Below are positions 1 to 8,832 of a DNA stretch of 64,000 bases, in pieces. The notes beneath the pieces are model-generated. The model saw only the letters and a list, made by a program, of their open reading frames with translations, was not told the DNA's origin and made no database searches. Each line of letters opens with the position of its first letter. The first letter of the stretch is position 1. Position numbers and translations under genes: made by a program. This stretch comes from Natrinema gelatinilyticum (GTDB lineage Archaea; Halobacteriota; Halobacteria; Halobacteriales; Natrialbaceae): positions 744,001-808,000 of the forward strand of contig NZ_CP100756.1 in the NCBI RefSeq assembly GCF_024266705.1, in the 5' to 3' direction.

Positions 1-542
1 CCTCCCGCCGGCGAACTGTCATACGTCCCGTTTGCATACTGTGGGTCACCCGGTTCGAGAGCGGTGGTCGGCAGTCCCGCAACAGTTCGCGATTCGGAAT
101 CGGGGACGATACCGACGAGCCGGACGGTTCGTTCGTCACCGTCTGCGGCCTCGAGCCGAACCGTTTCGACCAACACCGGCGAGGCGTGAGCCACACCATC
201 GTGCGATCGGATCGTCGCGGCTCGTTCGTTAGTCGCACCGAGGCGCGGTCCCTCGACGCCGTCGACGGACGATAACGTGTTACTCTCCGCCGCAGTGATG
301 CGAACCGACGCGTCGTCCTCGCTCATCACACCGCCGTCGGCGAGCGCCAGCGCAACGCCCGTTACAACCAGCAACAGCGCGATGGTAAGTGCGACAGCGG
401 CGATCGTCGACGTGATTCGACCCGTCGTCGTTCGCGTCGCCTGCTTCCACCACCTGATGAGCGAAAAGCGGACGAGCCCCGCCCACCGAGTTCGCCACCG
501 ATCATAGTCCCCGTGCAGTCCCCACTCGCCGTCACCGGTCAT
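1..542 (-). CDS. ABC transporter permease, FtsX/MacB type (partial, runs off left edge)
   Basis: N-terminal part of an exporter permease. The translated start is MTGDGEWGLHGDYDRW. A hydrophobic helix at about residues 44-65 (AAVALTIALLLVVTGVALAL) is followed by a soluble extracytoplasmic stretch (about residues 67-180), as in MacB/FtsX permeases where a large external domain follows TM1. The ATG at 540-542 overlaps the stop of the upstream ATPase gene by 11 bp, which indicates translational coupling and a two-gene export operon. The other membrane helices lie outside the window. The substrate cannot be read from the sequence; relatives act on lipoproteins, peptides or small molecules. Confidence 0.8.
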   Translation of the reverse strand, partial: MTGDGEWGLHGDYDRWRTRWAGLVRFSLIRWWKQATRTTTGRITSTIAAVALTIALLLVVTGVALALADGGVMSEDDASVRITAAESNTLSSVDGVEGPRLGATNERAATIRSHDGVAHASPVLVETVRLEAADGDERTVRLVGIVPDSESRTVAGLPTTALEPGDPQYANGTYDSSPAG

Positions 543-1299
543 CGTCGACCACCTGTCCGTCGCAAAGTGTGATGACCCGGTCGGCAACGGACAGTGTGGA
601 TTCGTCGTGTGATGCGACCAGAACCGCCCGTTCGCGACCGATGTCGGTCAACAACTCCAGGACGTCCGCACCCGTTGCCGTGTCGAGTTCCCCCGTAGGT
701 TCGTCCGCGACGATCACGTCCGGATCGGCCGCCAAGGCACGAGCGATCGCGACCCGCTGGCGCTCCCCACCGCTGAGTTCCCCCGGAAGGTGAGTGACGC
801 GGTCGGCGAGACCGACCGCCTCGAGCAGTTCCGTCGCACGGGCGCGTCGATCGGATCGCGGAACGCCCGCCTGAACGAGCGGCAACGCAACGTTCGCTCT
901 CGCGGAGAGCGACGGTAACAGATGGAACCGCTGAAAGACGATCCCGATGTGCTGTCGACGGAGCCGCGTTCGCTGGGCGTCTGACAGCGCAGACAGGTCG
1001 GTACCGCGCAGTTCGACGCTGCCGGTCGTCGGGACCAGCAACCCCGAAACCACGTGCAATATCGTCGACTTGCCGCTTCCGCTTGGCCCCTCGAGCCCGA
1101 CGATCGTTCCCATCAGCACCTCGAAAGAGACGTCGCGAAGCGCTGTCACCGTCCGCTCGGTGTTCGATCGAAATCGGCCACCAGTCGAACCGTACTGGTG
1201 ACTGATTCCCTCGAGCCGAACGGCCGGCGTCGATTCGCGATCACCGTCGCCGTCTTCCTCCACCGAGGAGTGCGAATCGCGAACTGAGCGATCAAACAT
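532..1299 (-). CDS. ABC transporter ATP-binding protein, LolD/MacB family
   Basis: 255-residue ATPase that powers the overlapping FtsX-type permease. All the ABC motifs are visible: Walker A GPSGSGKST, signature LSGGERQRVAIARAL, Walker B VIVADEPTGELD, and the H-loop in VASHDES. The GELD after Walker B is typical of the LolD/MacB/FtsE group. The first 25 or so residues are acidic, serine-rich and poorly conserved, so the true start may lie a little downstream. The gene is first in a two-gene operon reading left. No clear TATA box is seen just upstream. Confidence 0.92.
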   Translation of the reverse strand: MFDRSVRDSHSSVEEDGDGDRESTPAVRLEGISHQYGSTGGRFRSNTERTVTALRDVSFEVLMGTIVGLEGPSGSGKSTILHVVSGLLVPTTGSVELRGTDLSALSDAQRTRLRRQHIGIVFQRFHLLPSLSARANVALPLVQAGVPRSDRRARATELLEAVGLADRVTHLPGELSGGERQRVAIARALAADPDVIVADEPTGELDTATGADVLELLTDIGRERAVLVASHDESTLSVADRVITLCDGQVVDDDR

Positions 1300-1655
1300 A
1301 CTTACAGGGATCTCACTTCCATTGAACGGCCAACTGACACATTGTTTCGACCCGCATGCCCTTACAAGATGCCCGTTAACCGGGTTTCGAATGGTGCAAC
1401 TGTCTCGATTGTATCGACTAAATCCGCCGTTCAGCGGCTGAGTGGGGTGCCATCGACCGGCCGAAATACGACGCGGCTACTACATAGTCTGACACGACCA
1501 GCCACCGAACGGTAGGGACGGGTTGTCCGCTGCTTGCTGTCTGAAAACGTGGCAGAACCGGATGATGACCGGGCCACCACAGTGACCACACGTCGAGTTA
1601 TCGCCCGCCGGCCAGGGTGCGACCATCACGCCGACCACCCCATCAGTCAGCTACA

Positions 1656-1830
1656 AAATTCGCGCGCAGGTGTGCATCCAGTACTGGAAACCAGTTCCAC
1701 TCCGAATTTGACCCCCGATCGCGAAAACGAAATCTGCAGTAGAGAGTCCCTTAGTGACGTAAACACCGCTATCCGACTCGGTTGTACTTCTGCGAGAACC
1801 CAGGTCTCCCCGGTTTGAACAGGCTATCAC
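1656..1830. repeat. Diverged duplicate of tRNA-Tyr flank, copy A
   Basis: This stretch aligns with about 3002-3172. Shared blocks include ccagttccactccg (1691-1704) and an aaattcgc start. Its end, ctccccggtttgaac, matches the T-arm of the tRNA-Tyr gene (ctccccgatttgaac in copy B). The match is clearly diverged, with small indels, so the duplication is old. Confidence 0.6.
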
Positions 1831-1951
1831 GAAGCCTTCAGGCGGTTTCACTGCCCTTCGGGCTCACGTATCGCCGCCATCAGGTCGCGAGCAAGTCTAT
1901 ATACGGGTCAGCTGTCCGGCGGAGAATCAACATCGTGGTCTCACGACAACC

Positions 1952-2060
1952 ATGATTGGAGACCATAACCTCGAGCCGGTTTCCCCAGCGCAGGCGAAGG
2001 ACAGGTACCACCAGGAACCTAACGGCGACGTGCCCACGCGAACCCTACCGCTCGCCCGTG
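1952..2060 (+). pseudogene. Possible integrase (tyrosine recombinase) N-terminal remnant
   Basis: The frame beginning MIGDHNLEPVSPAQAKDRY resembles the opening of haloarchaeal XerC/D-type integrases, which often start with a (N/D)LEPISP-type motif before the SAM-like DNA-binding domain. The similarity fades after about 35 residues and no catalytic R-H-R-Y region follows. A TATA-like tctatata lies at about 1896-1903. The call rests on a short motif from memory and on the location beside a tRNA with a duplicated flank. Confidence 0.3.
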
Positions 2061-3001
2061 CTCGAGAAAACAAAGCACTCGCAGTAGCAGCCACCATTGA
2101 GGCCACTGTCATCGCCACTGCCGGGCGGGTTCCCGTGCGTTACCGACATCAACTCTCATTCCCATCCCAGCACGGTCCGCGTCGCTTGGAAGCTGTAGTA
2201 TTACGTCGGACACGCTGGTTTCCTCGAACGTTATACGGTCATGACTGCTTTCGACTGTGCTATTTGTCTGCCGATTGTCCGAGGCTGACGTGACCGTATG
2301 ACCGGTGTCGGCTTCGTTCGTCCAGGTAACCGTCGTCCTCTCTCGACGTGACTGTCCCCCCTACTTGAGACCGCAGACATCCTCGTCAACGGTGGTGGCT
2401 TCGAGCTATGCTGGTAGTTCGATAAGCCTTGAGACACTCTCAGTCGGATAGAGAACCGCACGTGGTAACGATCACTGAGTAGAGTTCATCCCCGCAGAAC
2501 GTCATACGTGCTCAGAGAATGGTAGCAGCTCACAGTCTCCGATCCCTGCTATGCTTCTGAACCAGACCCCGAAACGGCTTCAGTAGCGCCATAGGATACT
2601 GGCGCATTTGATGCGACATCCTCTCCGCAGACTGATGTGAGGGGCCTCGTGGACGTCGCTGTCCGTCGCCTGGGTCGCGGGATGGGGTCTGGGCCTCCGA
2701 CTTTCGACGTCGTACAGCCGGTTCACACAGACGAACTCGCCTATCACTGCCTTCACCCCATCAAAGAGGAGCGGACGAATTCTGTAAGACCCTGTCCGAC
2801 GCATCCGGCGGGAGTAGCCGCGTTTGTGACCGGCCTCCGAGCGTCCGTCGAGGAGCAGCGTACACCGAGCGCCGCACTCCGAGTAGCGGAACTCGCGCTC
2901 AGTCGTTGGCGAGGGCGCGGTAGCGACCCGTTTTTGGAATCCCTCGGGGGTCGATATCGGAATCCGTGGTCACTTGGACTACCCCCACGTTTCCCCTCGT
3001 A

Positions 3002-3172
3002 AATTCGCCAGTAGGCGATGCACCAGCTGGAACCAGTTCCACTCCGGATTTTGGCCCTGAAATCGCAAACACAAAGCTCCCGATAAACGCGCTATCGACG
3101 GCGTATGCTGGGGAATTATGTCCTACTACACTTCAGCGAGAATCGGAATCCGCCCTCCCCGATTTGAACGGG
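3002..3172. repeat. Diverged duplicate of tRNA-Tyr flank, copy B
   Basis: Counterpart of copy A. It overlaps the 3' part of the intact tRNA-Tyr gene and about 145 bp of downstream flank. Duplication of a tRNA 3' end is what tyrosine-recombinase integration produces, but here the homology runs beyond the tRNA, so a segmental duplication is an alternative. Confidence 0.6.
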
Positions 3173-3222
3173 GGACAAGTCGATCTACAGTCGACTGCTC
3201 TACCAGTCTGAGCTAAGGGCGG
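3149..3222 (-). tRNA. tRNA-Tyr (GUA)
   Basis: Full cloverleaf on the minus strand: acceptor CCGCCCT pairs with AGGGCGG, D-arm GCTC...GAGC, anticodon stem GTCGA/TCGAC with loop CTGTAGA giving anticodon GUA, T-arm CCCCG/CGGGG with loop TTCAAAT, and discriminator A. The C1-G72 pair is characteristic of archaeal tRNA-Tyr. CCA is not encoded and no intron is present. Confidence 0.95.
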
Positions 3223-3323
3223 GCACTAAATCGTAGCCACCGAAGGGGACATAAGGGTTATTATTCGAACTGAGAGGAACATGTAAGCGATAGCGAACAG
3301 CAGAATGATTGATATAGGTGGGG

Positions 3324-3331
3324 TTATAATA
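3324..3331 (+). promoter_or_regulatory. TATA box of cdrL
   Basis: The sequence ttataata lies about 18-25 bp before the ATG at 3349, so the transcript should start at or next to the start codon (leaderless gene). This spacing supports the chosen start. Confidence 0.55.
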
Positions 3332-3348
3332 CGAAAGTACTATCGGCT

Positions 3349-3993
3349 ATGAGCAAGATCACGTTCCGCGCCGACGACGACCTCGTCGAACAACTCGAGG
3401 CCCTCGACGCTTCCAAAAGCGAAGCGATGCGAGAAGCACTCCGGTCGTATCTCGAGGACGGCGGAACCGGAGGCGACGAGACGAATTCGGGGCTGGATCG
3501 TGATCGGGAGAGCGAGATAGAGGAACTGGTTCGCGAGCGGGTCGACGAACGATTGGCAGAGCAACTGCGCGGAACCGCGCTTCTCGGACCGGAGCGCGCG
3601 AACTCTGACGGACGCGATACCGTTTCGTCACCCGAACCTCAGGACGTAAACGTCACGATTTCGCTCGAAGGGGCTGCTGTCCAATCGGCTGAGCGAGCAG
3701 AGGGAGCTCGGGTCAGCGTCAGTGAAACGGCAGACGGTGACCGACCGACGGCTCGATCACGGGACCAGACAGGGACGCAAACCCGTGATCGCGACGGCAA
3801 ACGGCAGTGTAATCAGTGTGGCGACCAGCTCGATGGGAACCACGTGTACTGTCCGAATTGCGGAGAAAAAGCCTCGCGGCGACTGTTCTGTGACTGTGGC
3901 GACGAGATTCGGTCCGACTGGTCCTTCTGTCCAGGCTGTGGCCGACGAACGCCAGCAGCGGACGTTCTCGAGTCTGACGGAACACAATACTGA
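3349..3993 (+). CDS. cdrL: CdrL-like regulator: ribbon-helix-helix plus double zinc ribbon
   Basis: 214-residue DNA-binding protein. Residues 1-38 form a ribbon-helix-helix domain (MSKITFRADDDLVEQLEAL, then a helix ending REALRSYLEDG). The middle is acidic and probably disordered. The C-terminus holds two zinc ribbons with CNQCG...CPNCG and CDCG...CPGCG knuckles. Position and architecture match the 'long' cell-division regulator CdrL known from Halobacterium, encoded just upstream of cdrS-ftsZ2 and reported to control that operon. The GTAAGAC repeats downstream may be its binding sites, or those of CdrS. Leaderless start. Assignment of CdrL rests on synteny and domains. Confidence 0.8.
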   Translation: MSKITFRADDDLVEQLEALDASKSEAMREALRSYLEDGGTGGDETNSGLDRDRESEIEELVRERVDERLAEQLRGTALLGPERANSDGRDTVSSPEPQDVNVTISLEGAAVQSAERAEGARVSVSETADGDRPTARSRDQTGTQTRDRDGKRQCNQCGDQLDGNHVYCPNCGEKASRRLFCDCGDEIRSDWSFCPGCGRRTPAADVLESDGTQY

Positions 3994-3998
3994 CCAGT

Positions 3999-4170
3999 GT
4001 AAGACACAGAAAGTCACTCTGGACGAAAGTTTTATTATCCAAGCCAAACATCGCCTTATTCGCGTAAGACGGATTGTCTTACACCCGTCGACAAGACGGG
4101 AAATCGCCCGACATCGGGTGGTTCATACGTAAGACACGCCGCGTCTGACAGGGGCGCGCCTCCGTCTTAC
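3999..4170. promoter_or_regulatory. Five GTAAGAC/GTCTTAC motifs upstream of cdrS
   Basis: The 7-mer GTAAGAC or its complement occurs at 3999-4005, 4064-4070, 4076-4082, 4129-4135 and 4164-4170. The pair at 4064-4082 is a perfect inverted repeat with a 5-bp spacer, and the pair at 4129/4164 is inverted with a 28-bp spacer. Ribbon-helix-helix proteins bind short repeated half-sites as dimers of dimers, so these are good candidate operators for CdrL and/or CdrS. Binding is inferred, not shown. Confidence 0.55.
4028..4040 (+). promoter_or_regulatory. Probable TATA element of the cdrS-ftsZ2 operon
   Basis: The AT-rich stretch agttttattatc is the only TATA-like sequence in the 3994-4190 spacer. 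A start site about 25 bp downstream would fall on the inverted repeat at 4064-4082, a good position for a repressor site. Confidence 0.4.
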
Positions 4171-4190
4171 CCCCAACGGGGAATACAACA

Positions 4191-4370
4191 ATGGAGCGTG
4201 TGACACTGCGAATCCCGAAACAGCAGATTGAAGAAGTCGAACAGTTAGTCGACTCGGGCGAGTTCCCGAACCGGAGCGAAGCGATCCGGTCGGCCGTCCG
4301 TGAGATGGTCAACGAACAACAGGACAGACCGAACGAGCAGACTGGCAAACGCAACTGGGCCAAGGTATAA
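4191..4370 (+). CDS. cdrS: CdrS, short ribbon-helix-helix cell-division regulator
   Basis: 59-residue protein starting [19 protein letters not shown] and ending GKRNWAKV. The beta strand RVTLRIP, the helix [12 protein letters not shown], and the [16 protein letters not shown] helix make a complete ribbon-helix-helix fold. The stop codon is two bases before the ftsZ2 start, so the two genes are cotranscribed. In Halobacterium salinarum the orthologous CdrS controls ftsZ2 and cell division; the same role is inferred here from identical gene order and size. Confidence 0.88.
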   Translation: MERVTLRIPKQQIEEVEQLVDSGEFPNRSEAIRSAVREMVNEQQDRPNEQTGKRNWAKV

Positions 4371-4372
4371 CG

Positions 4373-5560
4373 ATGCAGGATATCGTTCAAGACGCCTTAG
4401 ACAACGCGGAGGAGGAGGCCCAAGAGATAGACGTCTCGATGGACGGCGACGAGTTTGGGGACCCCCGAATCGTCATCGTCGGTTGCGGCGGCGCTGGAAA
4501 CAATACGATCAATCGACTGTACAACATCGGCGTCGACGGTGCCGACACCGTGGCGATCAACACGGACAAGCAACATCTCAAGATGATCGAGGCCGACACG
4601 AAGATTCTGGTGGGCAAATCGCTCACGAACGGGCTCGGCGCTGGTGGCGATCCATCGATGGGTGAACGAGCCACCGAAATGGCCCAGAGCACGATCAAGG
4701 AGGTACTCGGCGACGCAGACCTCGTGTTCGTGACCGCCGGAATGGGTGGTGGCACCGGTACAGGTGCCGCCCCCATCGTCTCGAAAATCGCGAAAGAGCA
4801 GGGTGCAATCGTCGTCGGCATGGTCTCGACGCCGTTCAACGTCGAGCGTGCCCGTACGGTCAAAGCCGAGGAAGGTCTCGAGAAGTTGCGCGAGCAGGCT
4901 GACTCGATCATCGTGCTGGATAACAACCGACTGCTCGATTACGTCCCGAATCTGCCAATCGGAAAGGCGTTCTCGGTGATGGACCAGATCATCGCCGAAA
5001 CCGTCAAGGGGATCTCGGAGACGATTACCCAGCCGTCGCTAATCAACCTGGATTACGCCGACATGTCCACCATCATGAACCAGGGCGGCGTCGCCGTCAT
5101 GCTGGTCGGCGAGACCCAGGACAAGAACAAGACAGACGAAGTCGTCAAGGACGCGATGAACCACCCGCTACTGGACGTCGATTACCGCGGCGCCTCGGGA
5201 GGACTCGTCCACATCACCGGCGGTCCCGACCTCACGCTGAAAGAGGCCGAGGGCATCGCCGACAACATCACCGAGCGTCTCGAAGCCAGTGCAAACGTGA
5301 TCTGGGGCGCCCGGATTCAGGAGAACTATAAGGGCAAAGTCCGCGTCATGGCGATTATGACCGGTGTCCAGAGTGCCCAGGTCCTCGGACCGACAACACA
5401 GAAGCAGGCAGACAAGTCCCGCGCGAGCATCGAGGGGCTGAACGATGGCAACTTCGACGCGAGCAACAACGTCGATGGCCAGCGATCCGGTTTCGGCGCA
5501 CAGAGTGACGGCGGTCGCGACAAAGTCGAACGACAAAACGGCGTCGACGTCATACGGTAA
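4373..5560 (+). CDS. ftsZ2: Cell division protein FtsZ2 (tubulin-like GTPase)
   Basis: 395-residue FtsZ. The GTP-binding signature [12 protein letters not shown] is present, as are the N-terminal [12 protein letters not shown] loop and the T7 loop region [13 protein letters not shown], which completes the GTPase site of the neighbouring subunit. The acidic N-terminal extension (about 25 residues) and the long C-terminal tail after about residue 325 fit haloarchaeal FtsZ2, which acts in Z-ring constriction together with FtsZ1. It is the second gene of the cdrS-ftsZ2 operon with a 2-bp gap. The alternative is FtsZ1, but the linked cdrS is specific to the FtsZ2 locus. Confidence 0.93.
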   Translation: MQDIVQDALDNAEEEAQEIDVSMDGDEFGDPRIVIVGCGGAGNNTINRLYNIGVDGADTVAINTDKQHLKMIEADTKILVGKSLTNGLGAGGDPSMGERATEMAQSTIKEVLGDADLVFVTAGMGGGTGTGAAPIVSKIAKEQGAIVVGMVSTPFNVERARTVKAEEGLEKLREQADSIIVLDNNRLLDYVPNLPIGKAFSVMDQIIAETVKGISETITQPSLINLDYADMSTIMNQGGVAVMLVGETQDKNKTDEVVKDAMNHPLLDVDYRGASGGLVHITGGPDLTLKEAEGIADNITERLEASANVIWGARIQENYKGKVRVMAIMTGVQSAQVLGPTTQKQADKSRASIEGLNDGNFDASNNVDGQRSGFGAQSDGGRDKVERQNGVDVIR

Positions 5561-5775
5561 CTGCGGAGGCCCTCGAGCGAATTACGCGGACCGTTCATCA
5601 AACGGGCCGCTTTTCTACCACTGGTGAGGAAACACCCGATTGAGCGGGTGCCGCCGGGAGACTATCGGCGAACCAGTCGCAGTCGTCGCGCCGGACAGTG
5701 ACGGTGTTGAACTGCGTTCAAAACGCGAAAACGGTGCGTAAACGTATCCTGACCCGAAATCTTCCAAACGGTAAT

Positions 5776-6735
5776 TCAGGTGAGCGACTCGAGTAGCGAA
5801 CACTTGCGACAGACGTCTCGAGTGGTGGTCGAGCCGCACTCGAGGCACTCTTGGAGGTCAGCCCCGTCGTCGCCGGCGTAGCGTTCGGCCGCAATCTCTG
5901 CCAGTTCTTCGTATCCCGAGAGGATCGAGTGGCGCGTTCCGGGGTGATTTTCTTCGAGACCGTAGAGGAGTTGCTGTATCTCGCCGCGATACGCCTCGCT
6001 CGCATGGGGACATTCGGTGATATGCGCGGGGAGGTCGTTGACGTGGGCGTAGAGGGCGACTTCTTTCTCGGGAACGTCGCGCAGCGGTTTCGCGCGTGGG
6101 ACGAACTCGTCTTGGTCCTCGCGGGCCGAAAGCGGTCCGAGACTGGCATCGAAGTGCTTCGCGATCTGTTCGACGTCGCCCTCGAGGACGTTCATCAGCG
6201 CGGTCTGGGCTTCGTCGTCCAGGTTGTGCCCCGTCAGAAGGAGGTCGGCGTCGAGTTCGGTAGCATAGTTCGAAAGCAGATCTCGGCGGAAGACACCGCA
6301 GTAGGCGCAGGCGGCCATGTTTTCCGGGTCGTCCTCGACGACGTCGTCCATTCGGACGCCGAATTCCTCCTCGTAGCTGACGAGTTCGTGGCGGATTCCC
6401 AACTCGTCGCTGAGTTCGACGCACGCGTCGACCGATTTGTCCCGGTATCCATCGATGCCTTCGTGGATCGTCAGGCCGACGAGTTCGATGCGAGGATCCT
6501 CGGCGAAGGTCTCATAGAGGATCTGGGTAAGGACGACGCTATCCTTGCCACCCGAGAGTCCGATCACCCAGATCTGGGGATTTTGGGGTGTCGCGTCGTG
6601 CGGGACGAGATCGTCCCGTCGGATCCGGCGGCGAACTCGCTTTTCCACTGACTCGCGGAAGTGATCGGAACAGAGGTGAGCCCCCGAGTAGGCGGCGTGC
6701 ATAATCGCCTCCTCGTCGCACCGGTTGCAGTCCAT
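5776..6735 (-). CDS. ncsA: tRNA wobble-uridine 2-thiolation protein NcsA (TtcA/Ncs6 family)
   Basis: 319-residue PP-loop ATPase that adenylates and thiolates U34 of tRNAs for Lys, Glu and Gln, using an ubiquitin-like sulfur carrier (SAMP2 in Haloferax). Visible parts: N-terminal zinc knuckle MDCNRC...HLCSDH, PP-loop LSGGKDS, the catalytic-region cysteines in CAYCGVFRRDLL, GHNLDDEAQT, and a C-terminal zinc ribbon CLECG...CRKC. The start at 6735 is chosen because family members begin with the MxCxxC knuckle. The frame stays open for a further 106 codons upstream, but those residues do not belong to the family. Position next to ftsZ2 is conserved in haloarchaea. Confidence 0.9.
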   Translation of the reverse strand: MDCNRCDEEAIMHAAYSGAHLCSDHFRESVEKRVRRRIRRDDLVPHDATPQNPQIWVIGLSGGKDSVVLTQILYETFAEDPRIELVGLTIHEGIDGYRDKSVDACVELSDELGIRHELVSYEEEFGVRMDDVVEDDPENMAACAYCGVFRRDLLSNYATELDADLLLTGHNLDDEAQTALMNVLEGDVEQIAKHFDASLGPLSAREDQDEFVPRAKPLRDVPEKEVALYAHVNDLPAHITECPHASEAYRGEIQQLLYGLEENHPGTRHSILSGYEELAEIAAERYAGDDGADLQECLECGSTTTRDVCRKCSLLESLT

Positions 6736-7201
6736 CGCGGTGACGTTGCGGTCGAACGCGTATGTCCGTTTCGTCTTTTCATCTCCGTGGCATCGACGCA
6801 CTCTCTTTGGATCTGGCGGGGCAGTCCCCGGGACCCTGTCAGTCGGAACGTCTACCGATCCGCAGAACGACGACCACACATGGAATCCTTTGATCGGTCG
6901 CGGTCGACGGAATATTAGCTGATCGGCGACTTCGACGGCAGTCTCGGCTGCCTCGCCCATCCGGACGAGGCGGGGCGTCGCGCCAGCCACGCGCTGCTCG
7001 GTGACGAGGGCGACACCTGGTCGTTCGACCCACTCGAGGCACCGGGATTGCATCGGAGTTACTCGTCGGCCACGGGGTCGGTGTCTTCACCGATGTCGCG
7101 AGTGCCCTCACAGAAGCGCTCTCGAGCGCCCGACGGCGGTTTCCCGCGCCCTGCTGGAGGGAGGCCCCAGCTGCGCGCTCGTCGACCCCAGCGCGACACG
7201 C
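6736..7201 (-). other. 466-bp spacer upstream of ncsA with uncertain small frames
   Basis: No confident gene. Two minus-strand frames have some coding character. One is in frame with ncsA (from 7053, opening MQSRCLEWVERPGVALV, with VRMGEAAETAVEVADQL further on). The other is a possible 46-residue frame starting at a GTG near 7198 and ending ...GEDTDPVADE at 7061-7063. Neither matches a family I recognise. They may be remnants or unannotated small proteins. Confidence 0.3.
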
Positions 7202-7921
7202 TCAGGCGGGGACGGTCGGACGCTCCTCGACGGCGTCTGACCCCTCCTCGAGGGCGGCCAGCAGGAGATCGACGTATCGATCGCGGTCAGCGGAGGAGAA
7301 CAGTTCGTGACCGCCATCGTACAGGACGACGTGTTCTGCGGGGACTCGCTCGCCGATGGGCCGGAGACTGACGACGGGGTCACGAAGCGAGCAGAAGACG
7401 ACGGCGTCGTGATCGATCGTCAGTAGCTCCCGCTGTGCGCGGCGGGTTTCCCGAACGAACGCCGGGGAGATCCACGACGGCGTCGTCTCTATCTGGTGAT
7501 CAGTCGCCCGCGGGCCGAGTGCATCTCTGTCCAGGACCCCGACCGGTATCCACGGGAACGTGGTCGGAACCGTCGACACCGCGTCCAGAATCGGCTCGGG
7601 GAAGGCGTCGCTGTACCCCCACCACGGACTCAGGTACACGTGATTGTCCGCACCGTCGAGGGCCTGTCCCACGAGTGAGCCGGCGCTGTGACCCAGCAAC
7701 TGGTAGTCCTCTACGTCCCGTACGTACTCCGCAATCGGCTCGAGCCAGTCGGCTTTGAAGTCGTCGATGTTCGTCGGAAGTTCGAACGCGTGGACACGGT
7801 AATCGGCTCCCGTTAGCTGTCCGATGAGCCAGCTGACGTTCTCGTGAGTCCAGCGGTTTCCCCAGCCCATGACGAAGACGAGTTCCTCGTCGCCGTCATC
7901 GTTGAAGATCCGGTGTCGCAT
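7202..7921 (-). CDS. Alpha/beta hydrolase fold protein
   Basis: 239-residue serine hydrolase. It shows the fold's opening strand (ELVFVMGWGNRWTHEN), the nucleophile elbow GHSAGS at about residue 91, and the late histidine in DGGHELF. The start MRHRIFNDDGD at 7921 is preferred over upstream in-frame codons because the sixty residues before it lack halophilic composition. The substrate is unknown; GHSAGS with no obvious lid domain suggests a small ester, lactone or thioester. It is convergent or tandem with nothing, and has its own upstream region shared with the divergent gene at 8111. Confidence 0.75.
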   Translation of the reverse strand: MRHRIFNDDGDEELVFVMGWGNRWTHENVSWLIGQLTGADYRVHAFELPTNIDDFKADWLEPIAEYVRDVEDYQLLGHSAGSLVGQALDGADNHVYLSPWWGYSDAFPEPILDAVSTVPTTFPWIPVGVLDRDALGPRATDHQIETTPSWISPAFVRETRRAQRELLTIDHDAVVFCSLRDPVVSLRPIGERVPAEHVVLYDGGHELFSSADRDRYVDLLLAALEEGSDAVEERPTVPA

Positions 7922-8110
7922 AGGATTCCGTTCGTCGGGAACAGATAAAAAACCTGATCTCCCGACAGTGATGCCGATACCATCGTCTCCGTGCTGTCGG
8001 TACGTCGAACCAATCACACTCGAGCGGATCCCGCCGCGATCGAAGCGGGTCGGTCCGCGACTCGCGTGAGCTGAGAAACGACTTTGCGCGTCGAGTCCCA
8101 AGAGAGATCG

Positions 8111-8806
8111 ATGAGTGGAATCGACCGGAACGACGCCGTCGACCGTCTCGAGCAGCTCGTGGACACCGTCGAGGACAACCGGATGCCGGTTCCCGTCCGC
8201 GAGGTGTGGGCCGTCGGCGACGTCGCGCTCGGGCTCGATCCGGTCGAGCGGCTGGACGTGTACCTTACCAAGGACGTTCTCGTACGCGACGATAGCGAGT
8301 CGACGTCCTCAAGCGCCGACGGCGGCCGCGACGAAGGCGATCCGGACGCTCGCTTCCGCGCATCTCACGGTATTCGGGGCGTCGGCAAATCCGTCAGGGA
8401 GGACTGGGCAAGCGAGTATCCACACCTCCTCAGGGCCAACGAGAACGGCCACGCCGCCCCCGAACGGTGTCTCGCCGCCCACCTCCTGGGGGACGACGAA
8501 CCGATCCACCTCGAGGTCTGTAACTCGTCGTTCGAAGACAACGTCACACAGCGGCTCTGCGGCGCGCGAGCGCGCGAGGATTACACTCAGTTGCTCGACC
8601 CGCGCGGGGTCTGTCTCTGGGCAGACGGCATCAGAAGCGACGAAGCGTTTCGCAAGCTCCGAGAGAGCGAACTCGCCCTTCCGACGCTGTCTGTGGCCCT
8701 CGAAATGCTGGGGATGGACGATGACGAGGCCGAAGCGGCGGCTCGAGAACTGCACGCCTGGCGCGAGCGCCAGGAAGGCGCGACGGTTCGTGGCGACGTC
8801 GTCTAG
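8111..8806 (+). CDS. Conserved haloarchaeal protein (DUF7095-like), function unknown
   Basis: 231-residue acidic protein starting MSGIDRNDAVDRLEQLV. It contains VREVWAVGDVALGLDPVERLDVYLTKD, reminiscent of a nucleotidyltransferase-type strand but without a GSxxxG...DxD catalytic set. I recall this pattern from a protein family restricted to haloarchaea (possibly DUF7095). No membrane helix or signal peptide. The start at 8111 is preferred over an ATG 27 bp upstream because MSGIDRNDAV begins the conserved part. It is divergent from the hydrolase gene. Confidence 0.7.
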   Translation: MSGIDRNDAVDRLEQLVDTVEDNRMPVPVREVWAVGDVALGLDPVERLDVYLTKDVLVRDDSESTSSSADGGRDEGDPDARFRASHGIRGVGKSVREDWASEYPHLLRANENGHAAPERCLAAHLLGDDEPIHLEVCNSSFEDNVTQRLCGARAREDYTQLLDPRGVCLWADGIRSDEAFRKLRESELALPTLSVALEMLGMDDDEAEAAARELHAWRERQEGATVRGDVV

Positions 8807-8832
8807 GGGCGATCGTTCACAGGTCCTCCTGG

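Larger units (their letters stand above)
1300..3148. other. Gene-poor tract beside tRNA-Tyr, probable integration scar
   Basis: No convincing intact gene in about 1.85 kb. Open frames here are short, mutually overlapping and lack the acidic composition of the neighbours. Two things stand out: a diverged duplicate of the tRNA-Tyr 3' flank at about 1656-1830, and a short reading frame at 1952 whose first residues look like the N-terminus of a haloarchaeal tyrosine recombinase. Together they suggest a decayed integrative element. Confidence 0.5.
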
